DNA from: an uncultured Oscillospiraceae bacterium
Lineage (GTDB): Bacteria > Bacillota > Clostridia > Oscillospirales > Ruminococcaceae
Reading direction: 5' to 3'
Assembly: GCA_910587465.1 (NCBI GenBank)
Contig: CAJUMS010000094.1
Coordinates: 1-9,259, forward strand
Length of the DNA: 9,259 nucleotides
Shown: positions 6,132 through 9,259 of the stretch, piece after piece
How positions within the stretch are numbered: position 1 is the stretch's first letter
How the letters are laid out: each line of letters starts with the position of its first letter
Position numbers and translations under genes: made by a program
The notes under the pieces: model-generated
Told to the model about the DNA's origin: nothing
The model's input: only the letters and a program-made list of their open reading frames with translations
The model's database searches: none

Positions 6132-6255
6132 TTCCTGCTTTTACTTTCTTTGACAACCGCAGGAAAAATCCAATCAAGTAGCACTGCCCAAATATGATGC
6201 GTCTGCCGGTTCCGCCATACCCGCATATTATTACTGCCGATTTTTAACCTATATG
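6132..6255 (-). repeat. tRNA-Leu 5'-half repeat R7 with downstream hairpin
   Basis: The uppermost copy of the array. GGTTAAAAATCGGCAG spacer, head GCGGGTATGGCGGAACCGGC, AGACGCATCATATTTGGG, and tail CAGTGCTACTTGATTGGATT. Then a hairpin TTCCTGC (6165-6159) and GCAGGAA (6138-6132) with an enlarged 20-base loop that begins with the family motif GGTTGTCA. The GrpB gene's ribosome binding site follows. Confidence 0.8.
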
Positions 6256-6273
6256 ACAAATTGGAGTTTGTCA
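6254..6273 (-). other. 7-bp hairpin starting at a stop codon
   Basis: TGACAAA, a 6-base loop and TTTGTCA form a perfect stem whose first three bases are the TGA stop of the membrane-anchored protein gene. No T-run follows (TATAGGTTAAAAA), so it is not a standard terminator; it could protect the mRNA 3' end. Confidence 0.45.
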
Positions 6274-6810
6274 AAGTTGTTGTTTATGAAATTCCACAAT
6301 ATTTCTATCGACATCATAAAAAGCGATGTCACCTGCATCTACAGGTAAAACAATGGTAAAAGGTTTGTTGCTATCAATATCAATCACTTGAATTGAGTTG
6401 CCATCATCTATTTCCAAACATTCCACTTGCTGCTTGTTCATGGAAATAAACGCTCTCTCTTTATATCCCTCAACCATGTACTCCACAATACTGGTATCTC
6501 CTCCTGTGAGACTTCCGCCTCCACGGAAGAAGTATCCAAAAGAAAGTCCGGACCGATTTACATAGACAGAAAAAGTATGGTCAGTCATATCATAGGGATA
6601 AGAAATAAATGCAGCTATCGTGTCAGAAACAGTTCCATTAACAGTCCAATCCGATTTGATTTTTTGTGCTGAACGAATATCTGTTTCTAATTGGGACTTT
6701 TGAACACCAATATCGTTGTTCAAATAGAGAAAACCGGCAAACACGATACATATCAAGAGAACACACAATATAAACTTCATCAATTTGTTAACACGATTCT
6801 GCATAAGCAT
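6271..6810 (-). CDS. Membrane-anchored protein of unknown function
   Basis: A 179-residue protein I do not recognise. A positively charged start (QNRVNKLMK) precedes one hydrophobic helix at about residues 11-30, then a polar extracytoplasmic part of about 145 residues. The topology is a single N-terminal anchor with the bulk outside. The outer part contains GLSFGYFFRGGGSLTGGD (about 88-105) and alternates short hydrophobic strands (SIQVIDIDS, FTIVLPVD, AFYDVDRNIVEFH), suggesting a beta fold. There is no lipobox or cleavage site. GGAGG lies 4 bases before the ATG at 6810 and 10 before the in-frame ATG at 6804; either could be used. Its 24-base leader nearly matches that of the DUF3784 gene. 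No promoter of its own is evident. Confidence 0.65.
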   Translation of the reverse strand: MLMQNRVNKLMKFILCVLLICIVFAGFLYLNNDIGVQKSQLETDIRSAQKIKSDWTVNGTVSDTIAAFISYPYDMTDHTFSVYVNRSGLSFGYFFRGGGSLTGGDTSIVEYMVEGYKERAFISMNKQQVECLEIDDGNSIQVIDIDSNKPFTIVLPVDAGDIAFYDVDRNIVEFHKQQL

Positions 6811-6814
6811 TTAT

Positions 6815-6838
6815 CCTCCATAAACTCCGGTTTGCCAA
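6815..6838 (-). promoter_or_regulatory. Conserved 24-nt leader with small hairpin, copy 2
   Basis: TTGG-CAAA-CCGG followed by AGTTTATGGAGG, directly before the membrane-anchored protein gene. It matches the leader at 3832-3855 at 20 of 24 positions, including the whole AGTTTATGGAGG ribosome binding segment, although the two downstream genes are unrelated. Confidence 0.5.
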
Positions 6839-6845
6839 GCAGATT

Positions 6846-6956
6846 TTAATCGGAGAGAGCCATGATATCTTAAACATACGGAAACATCACGACATCGCCG
6901 ACAAGTCTGCCGAAACCAACGATTTTCTTGCCGTCGTAAGCTAGGTATGCGTCCTG
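6846..6956 (-). pseudogene. Internal fragment of a GNAT acetyltransferase gene
   Basis: Out of frame with the end of the DUF4272 gene, the minus strand reads QDAYLAYDGKKIVGFGRLVG followed by DVVMFPYV, a TAA (6870-6872), then DIMALSD and another TAA. AYDG-x-x-(I/L)-VG-FGRL-VGD is the typical beta-hairpin before motif A of small GNAT proteins, and VQDI normally follows, so the first TAA probably replaces a Gln codon. Both the N-terminal part and the CoA-binding motif A are absent. The first residues overlap the last codons of the DUF4272 gene, so the exact junction is uncertain. Confidence 0.55.
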
Positions 6957-7651
6957 ACGTTATCCCAGTCCTCCGCGTCAAAGGCGCCTATAAGCCAGTT
7001 GAAACCCTTGTGCTGCTCCATAACAACGTCGCTCATCAAATCGCCGCATATCGAACGGTCATTCTTGAGCCGCGCCTCAACGCAAGCCCAGTGCATTCGC
7101 AGACAAACGTCGGCGTTGTCGAGAATTTCTGACGGCGTGTGCATCTTGACGTGCGACATGACCTCTGCAAAGCTGTGGCAGCCCCCGAGCAGCTTTATCA
7201 GATTGGTGGTGTCGGTGATATCGGACGGGAACGGTAAATCGTCGTCTCCGAGAAATCCGCACGCCCAGAACAGCGGCATACACGTCTCAATTCGCCATTG
7301 GAACTGATTGGCAGCCTCGGGAGAAATGCGCGGCGCACGTTCGTCGGCGAGCGCGAAATATTTCTTCTCGTCGGCGGTAAGCTCGTTATCCAAACCAAGC
7401 TCCCAAATGATATTGGTGAAGAACTCCGCGGATTCCGTACCCGTTTCGCCGTTGCAGATGTCGATAGCTATCTGCGCCGCCAGAAACGCGGTCACGACGC
7501 GTTTTACCGCCTCCTCGGGAGATTTGATCTCCGCGTCCGCCTCGTTTGCGATCTCGGGAAGATTTGGATTTATCTGAACGTGCTGGCTCAGTAGAAACCT
7601 CTCGGAGCGTTCCTTTCTGCTTTCCGATCTTCTCGTATTAAAAAGGCTCAT
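6941..7651 (-). CDS. DUF4272 domain-containing protein
   Basis: A 236-residue protein of the DUF4272 family, whose function is unknown. Family landmarks are the central QWRIETCMPLFWACGFLGDD (residues 118-137, the WR-x-E-x5-LxWAxG pattern), an LPFP followed by Asp, the VCLRMHWACVEARLK helix (182-196), and the C-terminal block EQHKGFNWLIGAFDAEDWDN ending VRTHT. Family members usually end in a similar WDDV-x-TDT, so the C terminus appears complete even though a foreign GNAT fragment begins immediately after it. GGAGG nine bases before ATG 7651 sets the start. Base composition is richer in GC than the genes that follow, so it may belong to the older chromosomal part. It is served by the promoter at 7850-7822 with a leader of about 165 bases. 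Confidence 0.82.
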   Translation of the reverse strand: MSLFNTRRSESRKERSERFLLSQHVQINPNLPEIANEADAEIKSPEEAVKRVVTAFLAAQIAIDICNGETGTESAEFFTNIIWELGLDNELTADEKKYFALADERAPRISPEAANQFQWRIETCMPLFWACGFLGDDDLPFPSDITDTTNLIKLLGGCHSFAEVMSHVKMHTPSEILDNADVCLRMHWACVEARLKNDRSICGDLMSDVVMEQHKGFNWLIGAFDAEDWDNVRTHT

Positions 7652-7763
7652 TCCAAGTATCCTCCCTCATATTTCATTGATTGCATTTTGCAGATTCCGT
7701 CGAGCTTTAAAAACTCTCCGTAACCGCGAAAACGCAGCTTCCGTGCCGGAAACCGTTAGCGGA

Positions 7764-7782
7764 CGGAGCGTCAAACGTTCCG
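7764..7782 (-). other. Stem-loop in the DUF4272 mRNA leader
   Basis: On the minus strand CGGAACGT-TTG-ACGCTCCG forms an 8-position stem with one A-C mismatch, about 35 bases after the expected transcript start. It is the only clear structure I see in the long leader. No known riboswitch pattern is recognised. Confidence 0.35.
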
Positions 7783-7821
7783 CTTTCATAACAAATCCGT
7801 GCACCAAAACATCTTCCTGTT

Positions 7822-7850
7822 ATTATAACACATTTCCCGAAAAATGTCAA
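7822..7850 (-). promoter_or_regulatory. Consensus sigma-A promoter for the DUF4272 gene
   Basis: TTGACA (7850-7845), a 17-bp spacer and TATAAT (7827-7822) on the minus strand, again perfect. With no clear terminator between 7651 and 4337, transcription from here could continue through the membrane-protein, GrpB and nucleotidyltransferase genes. Confidence 0.85.
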
Positions 7851-8254
7851 CGCACGTCCGATAATATTCCGTAAAGTCGTTTACATATACAGCATATGCG
7901 ACCATGCCGTTGCGTCCGTTACACAAAATATCCGCTGCGTGTTCACGTTAACCGCCATTGAGAGTTCATGGCTCAGCATTGCGCAAGCCCAAGCTCACAC
8001 TCCCGAAAACGCCAAAGCTCCGCACCGCAAACAGCAGTGCAGAGCTGTCCGTTAAAAATATCACGATAAGCACAGCCGCGAAAACACATATCAAAACCGT
8101 TGCACGTTTGCAGAAGCTTTATAATACCAAATAATTTTCCCTTTTTATATGGTATTATTTTACCATATTTTCTGACTGTCGCAACGAGGATAATATCCCG
8201 CAACACGACTCCCTGTAAAAATAATGCTATACGCGCAAAACCGCACCGTTTTTG
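7851..8254. other. Intergenic region without a supported gene
   Basis: About 400 bp between dgkA and the DUF4272 promoter. Open frames here on both strands are short and their translations (Cys- and Arg-rich, no domain pattern) do not look like proteins. I see a possible weak terminator of dgkA around 8236-8256 (GCAAAA...TTTTGC arms, no proper T-run) and the AT-rich inverted repeats listed separately. Nothing else is supported. Confidence 0.6.
8123..8168. repeat. Overlapping alternative inverted repeats
   Basis: ATATGGTA (8147-8154) and TACCATAT (8161-8168) form a perfect 8-bp stem with a 6-base loop. The left arm region, read as TGGTATT (8150-8156), can instead pair with AATACCA (8123-8129). 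The two hairpins exclude each other. Function unknown. Confidence 0.45.
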
Positions 8255-8716
8255 CTATTTGTCGTTTTTTCTCCAATATTCGGGCAGGAAAACAAATCCC
8301 CATGCCGCGGCAACAGCGAGTATCAGCGCTGCCAGACGTGCGGGCTCGGTAAAGTAGAACAGTATCAGCGAGAATACATCCTTGTTCCAGAATAGTGCAA
8401 CACCTACCGCGATCGCGCCTATCGCCGCTATAAGCACCGCGCCCGCCGCGCAGTCCTTGGCGAGCTTTATGCGGTGGCTGTTCTCCTCGGTTACCTTGTC
8501 GGCAAGCTTTTCAATACCCGTGTTGACGGTCTCGAGCGACAATACCGCCGTGCATGTCATAAGTAAGATCGCCCACCGCTCCGCAGTGAACGAGTAAAAC
8601 CGCGCCGCGAAAAAGATCACGAACGCCGCCGCGCACAGGTGAAAGCGGAAATTCCGCTGACTAAGCGCCGTAACGATACCGTTTCCCGCGTAATAAAAGC
8701 TCTTGAGAAATTTCAT
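8255..8716 (-). CDS. dgkA: Diacylglycerol/undecaprenol kinase (DgkA family)
   Basis: An integral membrane lipid kinase. In Gram-positive bacteria this family mainly phosphorylates undecaprenol, recycling the carrier lipid for cell-wall synthesis. The signature is intact: LETVNTGIEKLAD (61-73), with the catalytic-site Glu62 and Asn65, and HRIKLAKDCAAGAVL (81-95). The N-terminal SFYYAGNGIVTALSQRNFRFH (6-26) is the amphipathic helix and R-N-F-R-x-H segment typical of the family. Helices lie at about 27-43, 46-60 and 90-110. At 153 residues it is longer than the usual 120-135, having an extra hydrophobic C-terminal segment (about 114-146). Its ATG overlaps the ybeY stop (ATGA), indicating translational coupling; ybeY-dgkA is a common Firmicute gene order. 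Confidence 0.93.
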   Translation of the reverse strand: MKFLKSFYYAGNGIVTALSQRNFRFHLCAAAFVIFFAARFYSFTAERWAILLMTCTAVLSLETVNTGIEKLADKVTEENSHRIKLAKDCAAGAVLIAAIGAIAVGVALFWNKDVFSLILFYFTEPARLAALILAVAAAWGFVFLPEYWRKNDK

Positions 8717-9183
8717 CGTGTTATACCCAATTTTTGCAAAACCTTTTCCTGCTTTGCGAACATTTCCTTTTCCTCGTCCTCGGTCATATGGTCGTAGCCG
8801 AGCAGATGAAACAGGGAATGCGTTATCAAAAATGCGACCTCACGCTTAAAGCTGTGACCATATTCCTCCGCCTGTGCGTTTGCCCTTTCAAGCGAGATCA
8901 CAATATCTCCGAGCAAGATAGCGTCGGTGTCGGGGTCTACCTCAAAGCCCTCCTCATCACCGAGCGGGAACGACAGCACGTCCGTTTCGCGGTCGATCCC
9001 GCGGAACTCGGCGTTCATCCCGCGGATACGTTCGTTGTCCACCAGCGTCACGGAGACCTCCGCGTCGTCCTCGATATCCTCCTCGGCAAGCGTGGCGGCG
9101 GTGCATTTTTCGATAAGCTGCTCAATATCCTCGGGAGGAGCGAGCTTGTCCTGTTCATTGCTGTAGTCTATAAAAATTTTCAT
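8713..9183 (-). CDS. ybeY: Endoribonuclease YbeY (16S rRNA maturation)
   Basis: A 156-residue single-strand-specific metalloendoribonuclease, cytosolic, which takes part in 16S rRNA 3'-end maturation and ribosome quality control. The zinc motif HSLFHLLGYDH (residues 122-132; His122, His126, His132) is intact. The upstream conserved blocks are also present: LVDNERIRGMNAEFRGIDRE (47-66), TDVLSFPL (67-74) with the usual VLSFP, and LGDIVIS (91-97). Length and architecture are normal. AAGGAGA just before the ATG at 9183 decides the start. It overlaps dgkA by four bases. Upstream, 9184-9259 contains a TTGACA and AT-rich sequence but no promoter spacing I would trust; phoH or another gene often precedes ybeY and may lie outside the window. 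Confidence 0.96.
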   Translation of the reverse strand: MKIFIDYSNEQDKLAPPEDIEQLIEKCTAATLAEEDIEDDAEVSVTLVDNERIRGMNAEFRGIDRETDVLSFPLGDEEGFEVDPDTDAILLGDIVISLERANAQAEEYGHSFKREVAFLITHSLFHLLGYDHMTEDEEKEMFAKQEKVLQKLGITR

Positions 9184-9259
9184 GGCTTCTCCTTATAATG
9201 GTCAAACTGATTTTGTCAATATAACTTTACACAATTTTCTCAAAAAAAACGAGTTTTTT

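Noticed and set aside
2881..6255. Repeats R1-R7 as functional tRNA genes or intact pseudo-tRNAs
   Set aside because: Only the 5' half is present. The anticodon stem is not closed and there is no variable arm, T arm or acceptor 3' strand in any copy.
2881..6255. Repeats as integron attC sites or a CRISPR array
   Set aside because: I see no consistent GTTRRRY/RYYYAAC core pair and no integrase gene. The units are degenerate and separated by whole genes, not by spacers of uniform length.
6999..7594. Several overlapping open frames on both strands within the DUF4272 gene
   Set aside because: They are shadows in a GC-rich gene. Only the minus-strand 236-codon frame has family landmarks and a good ribosome binding site.
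7973..8206. Minus-strand open frame of 77 codons in the long intergenic region
   Set aside because: No clear ribosome binding site, a Cys-rich translation without family pattern, and it runs through the AT-rich inverted repeats.
8100..8357. Plus-strand open frame of 85 codons
   Set aside because: It overlaps the dgkA 3' end in antisense and has no domain or start-site support.
8734..9198. Plus-strand open frame of 154 codons
   Set aside because: It is antisense to ybeY, whose zinc motif, start site and overlap with dgkA are convincing. The plus-strand translation has no recognisable domain.
9184..9259. Promoter for ybeY at TTGACA plus TATAAG
   Set aside because: The possible -10 overlaps the ribosome binding site, so transcription would start inside the gene. 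No other convincing pair of boxes is present.

Overview
The window looks like chromosomal DNA of a low- to mid-GC Clostridia-type Firmicute. The grounds are the ybeY-dgkA pair with strong AGGAG ribosome binding sites, consensus sigma-A promoters, AT-rich accessory DNA, and a cupin/DUF3784/GrpB/DUF4272 gene set common in gut Clostridia. The exact genus cannot be read from the sequence. Every supported gene lies on the minus strand, so transcription runs from high to low coordinates.

Layout in transcription order. (1) 9183-8255: GC-rich core genes ybeY and dgkA, overlapping by an ATGA. (2) 8254-7652: a long gap without a supported gene, holding a perfect promoter (TTGACA-17-TATAAT) for a DUF4272 gene at 7651-6941. 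A broken GNAT acetyltransferase fragment follows that gene. (3) 6810-3103: AT-rich accessory genes. These are an unknown membrane-anchored protein, a GrpB-like protein, a nucleotidyltransferase broken by a frameshift, a DUF3784 membrane protein and a cupin. (4) 2880-2567: an intact tRNA-Leu(UAG) gene with its own consensus promoter and terminator. (5) 2459-779: a GNAT acetyltransferase flanked by a 35-bp direct repeat, then a PIN-domain protein. (6) 702-1: the 5' end of an IS5-family (IS427-like) insertion sequence whose transposase is degraded.

The most unusual signal is a family of seven degenerate repeats (R1-R7) between the accessory genes at 2881-6255, all on the minus strand. Each contains a sequence resembling the 5' half of a tRNA-Leu (acceptor 5' strand, D arm, 5' strand of the anticodon arm). 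It stops resembling a tRNA in the anticodon loop, where it passes into a conserved non-tRNA tail ending in GTGGAG, usually followed by a CCTGC/GCAGG hairpin. Two tandem pairs (R4-R3 and R1-R2) both have a period of exactly 105 bp. In at least three places a gene sits between the GTGGAG tail of one unit and the hairpin remnant of the next. One copy, R4, matches the intact tRNA-Leu 5' half at 36 of 38 positions and is preceded by its own perfect promoter and a similar leader. This suggests an accessory-gene array built at a tRNA-Leu locus by repeated insertion or duplication at the anticodon loop, superficially like a cassette array. No recombinase is visible in the window, so the mechanism is inference.

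The protein genes share no obvious pathway. They are typical cargo of genomic islands: small acetyltransferases, nucleotidyltransferases, DUF proteins and a PIN nuclease. Several are broken, which fits an old, decaying island.
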